Positions 10,801-20,515 of a stretch of DNA of 64,000 nt are shown piece by piece. Within the stretch, counting starts at the first letter, position 1. Every line of letters starts with the position of its first letter. The DNA comes from Sialis fuliginosa (Eukaryota > Arthropoda > Insecta > Megaloptera > Sialidae): positions 4,756,993 through 4,820,992 of the forward strand of contig OY540814.1 of NCBI GenBank assembly GCA_961205875.1, given 5' to 3'. Below the pieces are notes generated by a model. That model searched no databases. It had not been told where the DNA came from and saw only the letters and a list, made by a program, of their open reading frames with translations. The position numbers were made by a program, and so were the translations under genes.

Positions 10801-11554
10801 ATGTAAATATTATTATCTTCAAGATCCGTTAATCTAGATAGAAATCAAACAGAAAATCAGCAAGTAATTGTTTACTAACGAGTTCTGTATTTGGAAATAA
10901 AATGAAGGTAGCGCTGGCCTAATATGGTGTTCGAATAATGAACTCATAACTTCGATGCGTCGGTAAAAAAAATTTTCGTTTAAATGAAACAAAACGCGGT
11001 AATTTTGGAAAATTCTCTATTAAACTAATCATAATTAAATGAAATATTAAGAACTTAGAATAAAAATTATTTGTTGTAATATTACTTTTGACTTGTGAAA
11101 TTATTAAATTTAAAGAAAATTATATTTTTTGTCATGTTTGATTTATAGTTCATCTCGTAGTAAATTTTTGTCGATAACTTCATTAAATAAAAGGAAAAAA
11201 ATGTATAGAATTCCAATTTGAATATTAGAAGGTCGCTCGACAAAATCCAAAGTAACGCACTTGCAAACTTAAAAAAATTCTGAGCGACCTTTTAAAATTT
11301 GAATTTTTAAATGAAATTTTCAGGAACTTATTTTTTTTTTGTCTATAAAAATATACCGTAACGAGAAAAAAATTTAAAAAAAAAAAAAAATTCGATTTTT
11401 GATGATTTTTGAAATTTTAAAAAATTCTGAGCGACCTTTTAAAAAATTTTTTTTGAGCTGTCCTTTGGAGACAGCTCATGACACGTCGAAAACCGATATT
11501 TTTTCACGTGAGACTAAAAAAAAAAAAAATAATCGGTTTTTTTGCGCCACCCTA
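7890..11554 (-). mobile_element. hAT-type DNA transposon, apparently complete
   Basis: The 3665-bp element begins TAGGGTGGCGC at 7890 and ends with its complement at 11554. It is flanked by the 8-bp duplication ATATACAT at 7882-7889 and 11555-11562; an 8-bp duplication is the hAT hallmark. The terminal inverted repeats are unusually long, about 440 bp (7890-8332 and 11115-11554), with internal GGTCGCTC blocks. It contains one long minus-strand transposase frame. It landed inside the repeated-protein gene, and the reading frame of that gene continues across the duplication. Confidence 0.9.
8466..10601 (-). CDS. hAT-like transposase, 711 codons from first ATG
   Basis: Cut-and-paste transposase of the element 7890-11554. 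The RNase H-like catalytic residues expected in hAT proteins can be placed: Asp277 in TVHWDSKLM, Asp342 in CFDTTASNTG, a C-x-x-H block (CRHH, 371-374), RWMSK (472-476), and Glu663 in NDTAERG. An N-terminal region rich in Ser, Lys and Arg probably binds DNA; there is no clear BED finger. The true start may be Met14. A splice acceptor (TTTCTTTATAG) lies just before it and a donor (AAAAAG-GTATGC) near 10730, suggesting a 5' untranslated intron. No stop or frameshift, so the copy may be young or active. Confidence 0.85.
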   Translation of the reverse strand: MNVFHMLFLYRLKMCSKPQLRSSTPSGSGEWLIGEYHKELIITKVPSRRAVLSFFLFQHCENKLTIAESLKLTTQKIQQCWEPTVTIKDFHIREKIEKIFITWQKLKKNRLRVTQSQRENENTFLNSLDDMFQCTLQQERNNSTTKSFTLSRNNLPLNNSEPTVLLSQKSDASGHSVSSVSSHELYHSPLKKRKISEPRKKNIITPALSSMLDRTKTSHRSATLIIAAASVSLKQDLSNVIVSKDTVRRTRQKHRAEAYNHIKESFKPDTCLTVHWDSKLMRTSNSSEAEDRLAVLVTGEGISKLLSIPTIDSSSGKNQATAVYNSLLQWDIADCVHCLCFDTTASNTGLQEGATVHLERMLKRKLLNFACRHHIFELILTAIFSSQLEPVTSGPQIKLFERFKKEWPNLNKKKIECGNIQDKVGIKQFIINQLKIQHPRDDYRELLTLSLIYLGEPTNFSINKPGAYHRARWMSKIIYCLKIYLFRSQFKLSKVVLKELEEFNEFVITIYLKAWFLCQIPTIAPRIDLQLLKDLVTYKKQNEKLGSVALKSFSRHLWYISDYLIGLAFFDSEISIETKIQMVTALKTQSRQPPLNRIQVKQCDIVNKEIHHFVNHNTRYFFEALNLNDEFLETHPATWNSNQSYLKSLHTVRALRIVNDTAERGVSLMQEYVRFVKKEDELQRVLQVVEENRKLYPNANKANLIRTLTEQ

Positions 11555-11562
11555 ATATACAT

Positions 11563-11988
11563 GATATAGTATTTCGCTGTTTTACTGCGCTTCTCTGTAC
11601 GTCATATATTTTTCAATGATTTTGGAGGTTTCTCTGTTACCAACTAACTTGAAAACGATAACATTCCATTACCAAAATGCAAAAGCTCTGAGTGTACATC
11701 TTCCGTAATCGTTGTATTTTCTGTTTCGAGAAAAGTCCGAAAATGCATAATTTCTAAAGAAACTGCCATAATTGGATGCAATCTTTTACATCTGTTAAAA
11801 TGTTTACCTTCCAAGAATGAATTAACTGATCCGCTAGCTAATAGTCCACAATCTACAGCAACATTCATTAGACCACAACCAGCAATAAATTTCCCTATAG
11901 CTTTAAAATAAGCAAACATGATATGAAAAGCACCAAGATGAATAAATAAGTTGTCATACGCAGGCTTTTCAGTCGCTTGGATTTGCAT
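11563..11988 (-). pseudogene. Repeated protein of unknown function, 5' piece
   Basis: Open from Met at 11988 to 11644 (P-A-Y-D-N-L-F-I-H-L-G-A-F-H, G-S-V-N-S-F-L-E-G-K-H-F-N-R-C). After a frameshift it continues to the hAT target site at 11562, with T-E-K-R-S-K-T-A-K-Y-Y. This multi-copy protein family of unknown function recurs in arthropod genomes. Its 5' side is cut by another hAT element that starts at 11995, a few bases before the Met; the original gene therefore extended further upstream. Downstream parts are at 7852-7889 and 6735-7016. Confidence 0.55.
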
Positions 11989-11994
11989 TGCGAC

Positions 11995-14310
11995 TAGAGG
12001 TGTAAAAGTAACGAAAAAAAGCGTATCCGTATGTATTCGTTACTATAACAACTAGTACTCGTTACTTTCGTATCGTTACGTTACACGTTACTTCTGATAT
12101 TTCATAACATGCTATATTATGTTAGAGCAACGAATCGAGTCTTATTTGCGTACGCGTACACAGAGCCGGCGCTAGCCAACGCGAGGCCCTGGGCCGTATA
12201 CATTTTGCGAGGCCTTGGCGATAAAAAAATTAGCACTGACAAAAAAAAATAAAAATAAAAAAAGTCAATAATAAAATTATATGTCTGCAATCTGCAAAAA
12301 AGCAAAAATCTCATTCCGAAATAATATATCATTTAATGTATTTTTCTATTGTTTCCATGCAAAATTGATCAGACTTATGTTCCAATTATTCTAAAAGTTT
12401 GATTGATTTAATAGGTAAAGTGTAGAATTATTTTTTAATTACATGTGAACTGTTGACGGAATCTACTAAATTTGCAATGACTTTACTATTTTGAAAACTT
12501 TATCCCTGTTGTTATATCACAATAACATCGCAATCCATTATGCATCGATTTTAATGAAAAAGCAACAAATAGGTGTCGAAAATTATTTATTGATAATAAA
12601 ATTTAAACAAAATTTTAACGCAACGTAAAAATAGTTTTGCTTAAAATGAAATTAAACATAAAAAATGAAATAAAACATGTTTTAAAAATAATTAAAACAA
12701 CAACAATCTTTTGTTCTTAGAATGAAATTAAACATAAAAACATGTTTTAAACAAAATTAAAACAACAACAAAAATCTTTTGTTCTTTGAATGAAATTAAA
12801 CATAATAATAAAATAAAAACATATTTCAAACAAAACTAAAAATAAAAAAGAAAATCTTTTTTTCTTAGAATGAAATTAAACCTAAAGTACCGCAATTGTT
12901 ATGGGCAAGTGTTAACATTTAAAATCTGTGACTTGCCTGTCGCGCTATTTCAGTAAAAAAAACATATTAAATAAAAACATTTTATGGCAGGAATCTTTGT
13001 TTCATATTTAGAAATAAAATCTTTTCCATTTGCTTTTGTTGAATAGAGCTGCGCCTCTCACTTAATATTTGGCCCGATTTGGAAAAAGTCCTTTCAGATG
13101 GTACCGAGGTAGCTATCACTGATAAATATTTCTCAGCCAAGTTTGAAAGTTCGGGGTATAGAATTGCCCGCGCCTGCCACCATTTCAAAGGACACTCATT
13201 TCGAGGAATAATGCGTTTTTCTAGATATTGCCTCATGGTAATTATGCTGCTGCTAACTAGAGTTCGAAGCAGACGCTGACGTTGTCGAAGCATCAAAATC
13301 TTTCCATATTGAGTCGTTATCAGCGTCGGTGTCGCCAGTAGATATAAAGTTAAAGTTAAACTCGTTTTGCAGCTCAATTTTCAATGCATCTTTGGCAGAC
13401 TCATAACTTGATGCATCAAACCTAAATGCCAGCATCTTAAAACGTGGGTCTAACAGTGCTGCTTTAGATAACACTGGGTGCCTGTAACAGTTCTTGAATC
13501 TACTTTTAAATTCCATTTTTATTTTATTTTTCAGTTTCTTTCCTGTATTTACATTTGTATCTAAATTGTGAAAAATTCTAATCATGCTTTCTGTCGAAGC
13601 CAAGACCATTGAAACAGTCACTTTTTTTCTGAAGGCATTTCTTCAGTAAGTTGCTTGAATGGCTTGAGAATGTTTATTATTTCCGGTAGTGTTTGCCATT
13701 CGCCTTCCGAAAGACTGTCTACCGGATTGTGTAGGATTCCGAGAGACGCTTCCAATGGTTCTTGTAGTGAACAAATCCTCTCAATCATGTCCAGGGTACT
13801 GTTCCATCTGGTCACTACGTCCATTTTTAGCTTCAATGGTTTTTGATTAGGCCTCAGCTGCTCCTGCATTAGTTTTTTGGTAGCTATTTGACTCTTGTGG
13901 AAATGTTCCGCAATGGCTTTTATTTTTTTTATCAGCTCCCCGAGTCCACAGTCCTGGAGTCCTGCACGCACAACTAAATTAAGAGTGTGAGCGATACACG
14001 GTAAATGTTCATAATTTGTCAATCGTATAGCCGCCTTCATGTTCGCTGCGTTATCTGTAACGCAGACAGATATTTTATTTTGTATGCTCCAATGGAAGAG
14101 CAACCTATACAGCTAATTTTTAATATATTCGGCCGTGTGTCGCTCATGACATTCAAAACATCCTAACAAAGCAGACTTCAACTCCCAATTTAATAAATAA
14201 TGGGCTGTTACAGCTTGGTAAGAAGTTGTTGCTCTTGAAGTCCATCCATCGGTGGTGATCGATACATATTTTGCACTCTCCAACTCTTTTAATTTTTTTT
14301 GGACTTCTTT
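11995..14310 (-). mobile_element. Second hAT element, broken (left end visible)
   Basis: The left end TAGAGGTGTAAAAGTAACG at 11995 has the look of a hAT terminal repeat and is followed by many CGTTAC sub-terminal motifs in both directions (12010-12095). The transposase pseudogene 12982-14290 lies on the minus strand. I could not find the matching right end, so 14310 is only where the coding debris stops. The stretch 12101-12981 is AT-rich, with tandem-like blocks around AAATCTTTTGTTCTTAGAATGAA repeated near 12700, 12770 and 12850. Confidence 0.6.
12982..14290 (-). pseudogene. hAT transposase (ZBED-like), frameshifted
   Basis: Reading right to left, the minus strand shows S-I-T-T-D-G-W-T-S-R (first catalytic Asp), C-V-T-D-N-A-A-N-M (second Asp), C-I-A-H-T-L-N-L-V (the C-x-x-H block), V-V-T-R-W-N-S-T, and a C-terminal P-S-E-R-T-F-S-K-S-G dimerisation signature. 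This is the full domain order of an Ac/ZBED-type hAT transposase. The gene is dead: a stop near 14103 and frame changes near 13618 and 13370 split it into four open pieces. The N-terminal BED finger is missing. Confidence 0.85.
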
Positions 14311-14982
14311 ATGTGAACACGTATGAAATAGATTGATACGATTCAGGTAGGTTGCTCCGACTGAGAGGAAGAAAGAGAGAGAGATGGTTTTGTTTTTTTT
14401 TATTTATTTATTTTTTTTTATACGACTAAAAGCAGAATAATTACAAACAACAAAAAAAAAAAAAAAATAACTTAATCTAAGAATATGTAATAATGTGTAT
14501 ATAGACTTATTTCTATTTTATTTAACTATTTTATTTTAATACTATTATTATTATCTGTACTCATTTATTTTCTACTTCACCACTGACCTAAAACCTCGTA
14601 AACCCAAAATAATAGTATAGGTGTATATACACATACATACAGCTGGCTGTGTGTGCGTGTGTGTTTTGCCCTATCCTCATATATTGGTTGTACGCACGTG
14701 TTGTCTATCGACTGACTGAGATGCAGCGTGGTCGATATCGTGTACGTATGTATGGTAGGGAGAGAGAGAAAACAAACAACAACGTGACTTCAGGATTTAG
14801 GTGTTATTTACCTACTCTTAGCTAACTGGGAAGTATATTTATTTACATATACTTTCATATACATTTCATATTAAATCAGAGCAATTATATTCAATCATTT
14901 ATTTGTATACTTGCAAATATGTGAGGATAAGAACAACAAAGCAAAAGAAAATGTATATTAATAATAAGAAAAAATAAATAAC

Positions 14983-14989
<7 letters not shown>
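14311..14989. other. Non-coding AT-rich stretch with simple repeats
   Basis: Poly-A/T runs near 14390-14470, a GT-rich run near 14645-14670 and short GAGA runs near 14760. I see no gene or element boundary. Confidence 0.5.

Positions 14990-15020
<31 letters not shown>
14990..15020. repeat. (TA)n microsatellite
   Basis: About 15 TA units immediately beside the 3' end of the Penelope-like element. A similar (TA)n run (18522-18541) borders its other end, so the element seems to sit in a TA tract. Confidence 0.9.
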
Positions 15021-15021
<1 letters not shown>

Positions 15022-15080
15022 CATACCATTTCTAGGGGTTTTTTATTAAAGGTCAAAAAATAATTAAATACTAAAATATA

Positions 15081-15152
15081 GTTCCAATCATATTTAATTA
15101 TCAGCGCTTTTTTATAATTTTCGACAATTTTTTGTCTTCATCAGAAATGGAC
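15081..15152 (-). ncRNA. Hammerhead ribozyme-like motif in the Penelope tail
   Basis: On the minus strand the core CTGATGA (15144-15138) is followed by one A, stem II GACAA-AAAA-TTGTC, and GAAA (15122-15119). Stem III is ATTAT/ATAAT around a 12-base loop. The expected U-H cleavage dinucleotide (TA, 15096-15095) follows, placing cut between 15095 and 15094. Stem I is weaker: TT/AA, an internal loop, then TCCA/TGGA. Hammerhead motifs are known from Penelope-like elements. The extra A before stem II and the loose stem I are departures from the textbook form. Confidence 0.6.
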
Positions 15153-15807
15153 AAACATAATTCTATAAGAAATATACAAAAATGAGCAAAAAACATAATT
15201 AGATGACTAGATATTATCAGATTACAATTATTTTTTAAGAAAACTTACTCTTTAAACAGTAAAATGTGTACAAATATGCAGGTACAAATCCATGCGTATT
15301 ACATCAAAAATCCTTTTAAATTTAAAATCATTGCAAACCATTTTTTCTTTTTTTTTAAAAACATATAAAACTTAAAAATAGTATTAAAAACAATTTAAAA
15401 TTGAAAAATTTTCTTTTTTTATCACATTATATTCTGATGAAACGTAAATTTATAATAAGATAAAACGCAATATAACACGATAAAACAACTATTAAACTTA
15501 AATCTAGTTACAAATATCAATATAAGTAACAGACAAAAAAGAAAAAATAAGATTACTAGTGTTTCAAGTAAAACACCAGTATTACAAAATTGTTACAATA
15601 GTTTTGTTTTTTTATTTTTATCTATGGAAACAAAATTTCATCTATGTTAAATGTCATCCACAAACAAAAGGTAACCTAGAAATTTCAAACAAGAGGATAA
15701 CATGAAAATACCAAAAACAACCCAAAAACCTAAATCAAACAATCAAAAATGAAAAAAGAAACAATCATAAACAACTGGGGAAAAATACAACAAACCAGGA
15801 GGAAATA

Positions 15808-18507
15808 TTACTTAATTAAATTCATGTATGATTCCTTGAGGTGATTTAGATTTTCTCTAGAGTTTAGACATTTAGGTTCTTTTAAGATATGTAACGATTC
15901 ACTAAGTAATCTTTTTTTTAAATTAGGTTGAAAATCTAAAATTTCTACATCCTCATATTTAACTTCGTGACCAGTCTGTTGTATGTGAGTACGTAATGCG
16001 GTAACTTCATTTTTAGCATACTTATGACTGTTGATTCTCTTTTGTAAGTATTGTTTAGATTGCCCTAAGTAAGAATAATCACACGAACATTTAAGTTTAT
16101 AAATAACATTAGAACATTTCATTTTTTCTGTTTTATTTTTTAATTTAGAGTAAAAAATTTTTGTAGTGTAATTATTTTTGTTAATCATCTTAATATTATG
16201 TCCAGAAGTAACCTTTTTCATTTTTTCAGATAAAATAGGTATATACGGGAAAGAAAAATAAAATTGTTCGTCACCGAGATAATTGGAACTATCTGCAACA
16301 GCCTGAATATTACCATTTTTTTTATTATTATAACCATACAGTATACTTTTAAGTCTTTTATTTATAGTGTTTTTAAGGAAATTAATGGGGTAACCATTTA
16401 GTAAGAAAATATTGTAAACTTTGTTAAGTATTTGACTTCTAAATTTAATATTAGTGAATTTTATAGCCCGGTCTAAAATAGCTGTAATAACATTTCGTTT
16501 ATGTTCAATGGAAGAATTAGAATTGTAGTTCAAATACCTAGCAGACCAAGTGGGTTTAGTATACCATATGGTTTCAACTTTATTATGTTTATTAACCAAA
16601 ATTTTTATATCTAAAAAACTAATTTCTCTATTTTGATTTTCAAGTTCATATGTAAATTGTAATTTATTATGAAAAGAATTAAAGCTATTGCATAAAGTTT
16701 CAATTTTATCAGAGGGTATTGCTGTAATGATGTCATCCACATATCTTTTAAAAAAAGGGATCTCAAAATCAACCCTTTTCAAAACAGAATCTTGTAGTTC
16801 GTTCATAATAATATCAGCCAAAACAACAGATAGAGATGAACCCATAGGAGCTCCATAAATTTGTGAATAAAATTGATTTTTAAACTGGAAATATGAAGTA
16901 TTGCAACAAAATTTTAAACCATCAATGAAATCATCCTTCTCTATATTAGTGTATTTTTTTATTTCTTCCCATTTATTGGAGATAATCTCTATTGTAGTAT
17001 CAATAGGTATGTTAGTAAATAAGGATTTAACATCAAGTGAGATTAATTTATAATTGTTAGGTATATGAAAATCATTAACAAATTCATGGAATTCCCATGA
17101 ATCTCTCACGGTATTATTATTGTACGTAATATTTTTTAAAATATCAGAGAAAAATTTTGACAATTTTTGTTGTGGACTATTATATGAAGCAACAATTGGT
17201 CTGACAGGATTATTTTCTTTATGCAATTTTATCAACCCATAAATTTGTGGAGGAGTACTATTATGCACTTTAAGTTGGTTACATAAATTCTGATCAATAT
17301 AACCCTTTTCATAAAATTTTTGAATTATGTTATTATTTCTGTTCTGGAAAATATTAGTGGGGTCTCTATGGATTTTAAGATATGTTTCACCATCATCTAA
17401 CAGCTCATACATTTTTTTATCATAATCTTCACTATCAATCAACACAGTTTTATTAGTTTTATCAGCACGAATAACTTTGATATTTTTATTTTCCTTAAAA
17501 AACTTTTTTGCATTAGAAACATCTTTAATTAGAGAAACATTATATTTACTATTCAAAAAATTGTTGTTTTTCATATTATCCTTGTACTGATTAACATTAA
17601 AAATAAATTTATTTCTAATTAGGTTTTTTTCATTTTCATCTAGGTTGTCAATACCATATTCAAATGAAATTATCATATCATTTATAGGAAGATTTTTATT
17701 ATTATAGGGTAAATTGAAGTTTGATCCAAGTTTTAATAAATTGTTAATATTATCTGGTATCTTGTTAGAGGTTAAGTTAACAACAAAATTTTCTTCATTG
17801 TGTATAAGAGGGTTAAATTCAATATCTTTTGGTAGCTTACAGTTATATTTGTTGTTACAATTGGTAACATAGTTAGAGGCATGGTTATTGCTAATTATCA
17901 AATTTTTATTTTTATTATTATTATAGTTATCTATTATCTGTTTGGAACTATTAATACAAATATTAATATACTGGTTTTCATTAACCATGGCTTCAGACTT
18001 CAATTTATTAAATTTATTTATGACAACATTAAACGATTTATAATAAGTAAACTGATAAATAGAACTTTCAATGAAAAAAACCTGTTGTAAATCAGATATC
18101 GTAAGAAATTGTTTTAGCAAACTATGACATTCATTAATACAATTTTTGTTATTTTTTAAATTACTAAAGGTTTCTGATATCAACAAATTTAATAGTTTGT
18201 ATTTAAAATTATTTAAAATATTGTTATATCTATGCTTATTGCTATTATTATTCAAAGAAATAAAGTTCTTTTCACTATCAAATTTACTATTCATAAATTT
18301 AGGGAAAACATTGTTCTTTTTACAACTAATTAGGAAGAATTTTTTTATATCTAGTCTTGCCTTTGCACAATATAATTTTCTTACTTGTTTTAAACTTTCT
18401 TGGATGTCTTCATTCTTATATTTGTTAAGTAGAGAGTTCATATTACACTTATCATCCCCAGTGATTTTTATATTCGTATTCATATATATGACCATTATAA
18501 TGGTCAT
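15808..18507 (-). CDS. Penelope-like reverse transcriptase with GIY-YIG endonuclease
   Basis: An 899-codon intact frame. The Asn/Lys-rich N-terminal third has no recognised domain. The central part is a Penelope-type reverse transcriptase: P-P-Q-I-Y-G-L-I-K-L-H-K near 425, S-L-D-V-K-S-L-F-T-N-I-P near 500, G-A-P-M-G-S-S-L near 550, and the catalytic Y-V-D-D at about 590. The C-terminal endonuclease has V-I-Y-K-L and Y-L-G-Q-S for the GIY-YIG pair (about 800-820), an Arg in L-Q-K-R-I-N-S-H, and a Glu in L-L-S-E-S-L. The first codons overlap a palindrome, so translation may start at the internal Met in NMNSLL. No disabling change, hence possibly recent. Confidence 0.92.
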   Translation of the reverse strand: MTIIMVIYMNTNIKITGDDKCNMNSLLNKYKNEDIQESLKQVRKLYCAKARLDIKKFFLISCKKNNVFPKFMNSKFDSEKNFISLNNNSNKHRYNNILNNFKYKLLNLLISETFSNLKNNKNCINECHSLLKQFLTISDLQQVFFIESSIYQFTYYKSFNVVINKFNKLKSEAMVNENQYINICINSSKQIIDNYNNNKNKNLIISNNHASNYVTNCNNKYNCKLPKDIEFNPLIHNEENFVVNLTSNKIPDNINNLLKLGSNFNLPYNNKNLPINDMIISFEYGIDNLDENEKNLIRNKFIFNVNQYKDNMKNNNFLNSKYNVSLIKDVSNAKKFFKENKNIKVIRADKTNKTVLIDSEDYDKKMYELLDDGETYLKIHRDPTNIFQNRNNNIIQKFYEKGYIDQNLCNQLKVHNSTPPQIYGLIKLHKENNPVRPIVASYNSPQQKLSKFFSDILKNITYNNNTVRDSWEFHEFVNDFHIPNNYKLISLDVKSLFTNIPIDTTIEIISNKWEEIKKYTNIEKDDFIDGLKFCCNTSYFQFKNQFYSQIYGAPMGSSLSVVLADIIMNELQDSVLKRVDFEIPFFKRYVDDIITAIPSDKIETLCNSFNSFHNKLQFTYELENQNREISFLDIKILVNKHNKVETIWYTKPTWSARYLNYNSNSSIEHKRNVITAILDRAIKFTNIKFRSQILNKVYNIFLLNGYPINFLKNTINKRLKSILYGYNNKKNGNIQAVADSSNYLGDEQFYFSFPYIPILSEKMKKVTSGHNIKMINKNNYTTKIFYSKLKNKTEKMKCSNVIYKLKCSCDYSYLGQSKQYLQKRINSHKYAKNEVTALRTHIQQTGHEVKYEDVEILDFQPNLKKRLLSESLHILKEPKCLNSRENLNHLKESYMNLIK

Positions 18508-18527
18508 ATATATGAATACGAATATAT
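18471..18527. repeat. Near-perfect palindrome at the Penelope 5' end
   Basis: The sequence ATTCGTATTCATATATATGACC is mirrored about a centre near 18499, giving a hairpin of about 27 bp per arm without loop. It spans the first codons of the reverse transcriptase frame and ends in (TA)n. Confidence 0.8.
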
Positions 18528-18542
18528 ATATATATATATATA

Positions 18543-19357
18543 CATTTTAATCAACGCAGTCAAATATCTCGAAAAGTAAGCGAAATTGAGAAAAACGTTT
18601 CAAACAAAAGTTGCTTAGTTTCAAGGGGGCCAAACAATTGTAACCTTGTGGTTGACCTTCAAACCATTTTCAAGGTCAAATCAAGGTCAACATTGATTTT
18701 TTAAATGGAAACCTATATTTTTTATTGCATATTCGTATTCTAGGTAAAAAAATGAGTATCTTAAGTAGGAAAATTTTATCTTAAAAATGCTTTCTTCTCT
18801 AGGCGGAGGGAGCTGTAAGATTTATCAATGAACTCAAATATCTGAAAAACTACTTTTAGCATTACCCAGAAACAACGGCGTGGACGTAGTAGTTGTATGT
18901 TTCCTTTGGGATGCTTTTTTAATGTGAGTCCTCTTGCCTCTTACTTTAAAAAAGCACCCCAAAAGAAACACAACTACTACATCCACGCCGTTGTTTCTGG
19001 GTAATGCTAAAAGTAGTTTGAGCTATTAGGTGCAACTTTTTTTCAGATATTTGAGTTCGTTGATAAATCTTACAGCGCCCTCAACCAAGAGAAGAAAGCA
19101 TTTTTAAGAAAAATTTTCCCTACTAAAGATACTAATTTTTTCACGTAGAATACGAATAAGCAATAAAAAATATAGGTTTCCATTTAAAAAATCAAAGTTG
19201 ACCATGATTTGACCTTGAAAATGATTTGAAGGTCAACCGCAAGGTCACCACTGTTTGTCCCCCTTGAAACCAAGCAACTTTTGTTTGAAACGTTTTTCTC
19301 AATTTCGCTTACTTTTCGAGATATTTGACTGCGTTGATTAAAATGACTCACCCTGTA
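18543..19357. mobile_element. Fold-back element, AAGGTCA-rich
   Basis: The left arm from ATTTTAATCAACGCAG (18543) is mirrored by the right arm ending in CACCCTGTA at 19357, with a centre near 18935. Arms agree through blocks such as CGTTTCAAACAAAAGTTGC and CGCCGTTGTTTCTGGG. The left terminal TACAGGGTGAGTC is missing, replaced by the TA run next to the Penelope element. Arms hold AAGGTCA/TGACCTT motifs. No coding frame of note. Confidence 0.8.
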
Positions 19358-19499
19358 TATAGGAAAAGACAAATTAATAATTATAATAAACCTACTAAAC
19401 TTATTATGCCTACACTCAATTTATAAATGAAACAAAATTATGCCTAAGATAACACTTGCAGTTCGTCTGTCTATGCACCATCCGAATAATCGACGCATT

Positions 19500-20130
19500 A
19501 ACATGATTTTACGTAATAGTTTTTGGCGGTAACTCGAAGGCCGCGGTGGGCACGCGATCGGGATCAACTTGGTGGGCCACGGGATCGGCAGTGCCGCCGT
19601 GAATAGCTTCCGCGCCACTCCCTGGGTCTTGACGCGTGGGGGTCGGTCTCGTGGTGCCGGCGACGTGAATGCGGCACCAGGCGTCGGCGGCGGACCTAGT
19701 GGAGGGGAGCCGGGGGACGACGGCGTCAGAACAACGGCGGGACGCGGGCGCCTCGGGCGCAGGTCTTCGTCCGTGAGGGAGGCATCAGGGGTTGGAGGGA
19801 TGTCCGGCCGAGGAGGCCGGGGGGGGGGGGGGGGGGGGCGTCTGCACTCGGGCGAAGGTGGGCTGGTGTTCGGCGGTTGGGGTGTCCAAGGGGGCTGGCC
19901 TAGCGGCGCGAAGTCTCTCGCGTCGGCGACGTCCGCCACGGACAGGTTTCCGCGGGCGGTTCCGGGGGCGTTTCCTCTGCGGCATTCGGCGGTAACCACC
20001 TGGGGGAGGGCGTCCGTGGGCAGCGGGACGAGAGTCGACGTCGGCGTTGGTGGGCCTGGCGGGTATCCTCGTGGATGGCCTGATGTGGGAGATCCACCAG
20101 AAGATTTTTATTTGTCTATCGAGCGGCGTA
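19500..20130. other. GC-rich island
   Basis: A sharp jump from about 30% to well over 60% GC, with a run of more than 20 G at about 19819. Long open frames exist on both strands here, but GC-rich DNA has few stop codons and their translations are low-complexity Pro/Arg/Gly sequence without a domain. I do not call a protein. It is directly followed by the 70-bp tandem repeats. Confidence 0.55.
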
Positions 20131-20515
20131 GTCTGTACTCTACGTCGTCCCAAGACTCGCAACGTACGCTGCGGTGGCCTCAGGGACGGTGTCGAGAAAT
20201 ATCGTCAAGACTACGCCGGAACTGTACGTCGCCTCAAGACTCGCAACGGGCGCTGCGGTGGCCTCAGAGACGGTGTCGAGAAATATAATAAACTCTACGT
20301 CGTCTCAAGACTCGCAACGAACGCTGCGGTGGCCTCAAAGACGGTGTCGAGAAATATCGTAAACTCTACGTCGTCTCAAGACTCGCAACGAGCGCTGCGG
20401 TGGCCTCAGAGACGGTGTCGAGAAATATCGTGATGGCTTCTTTTAACTCTAGGTCGTCCTAAGACTCGCAACGAACGCTGCGGCGGCCTTAGGGATGACG
20501 TCGAGAACTATATCA
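20131..20515. repeat. Tandem repeat, ~70-bp period, five units
   Basis: Each unit reads CTACGTCGTCTCAAGACTCG, then CAACGAACGCTGCGGTGGCC, then a block around GACGGTGTCGAGAAATAT. Units begin near 20138, 20222, 20291, 20361 and 20446; spacing varies between 68 and 85 because of inserted bases. The last is most diverged. Such arrays often sit in the untranslated leader or U3 region of retroelements, but no element could be tied to this one. Confidence 0.85.

Larger units (their letters stand above)
15021..18521 (-). mobile_element. Penelope-like retroelement
   Basis: One long minus-strand frame with reverse transcriptase and GIY-YIG endonuclease, a 3' non-coding tail of about 780 bases (15021-15807) containing a hammerhead-like fold, and TA runs on both sides. 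No long terminal repeats are visible. The 5' end is close to the ATG and consists of a palindrome (18471-18527), so the element is probably 5' truncated or carries a rearranged junction. Confidence 0.85.

Noticed and set aside
17881-18550. Plus-strand open frames opposite the Penelope gene
   Set aside because: They are antisense shadows of the intact minus-strand reverse transcriptase frame.
19421-20288. Long open frames on both strands in the GC-rich island
   Set aside because: GC-rich sequence lacks stop codons by composition; translations are low-complexity Pro/Arg/Gly without domains, and overlapping frames exist on both strands.
20131-20515. CRISPR array
   Set aside because: Contiguous tandem units with no unique spacers, in a eukaryotic mobile-element setting.
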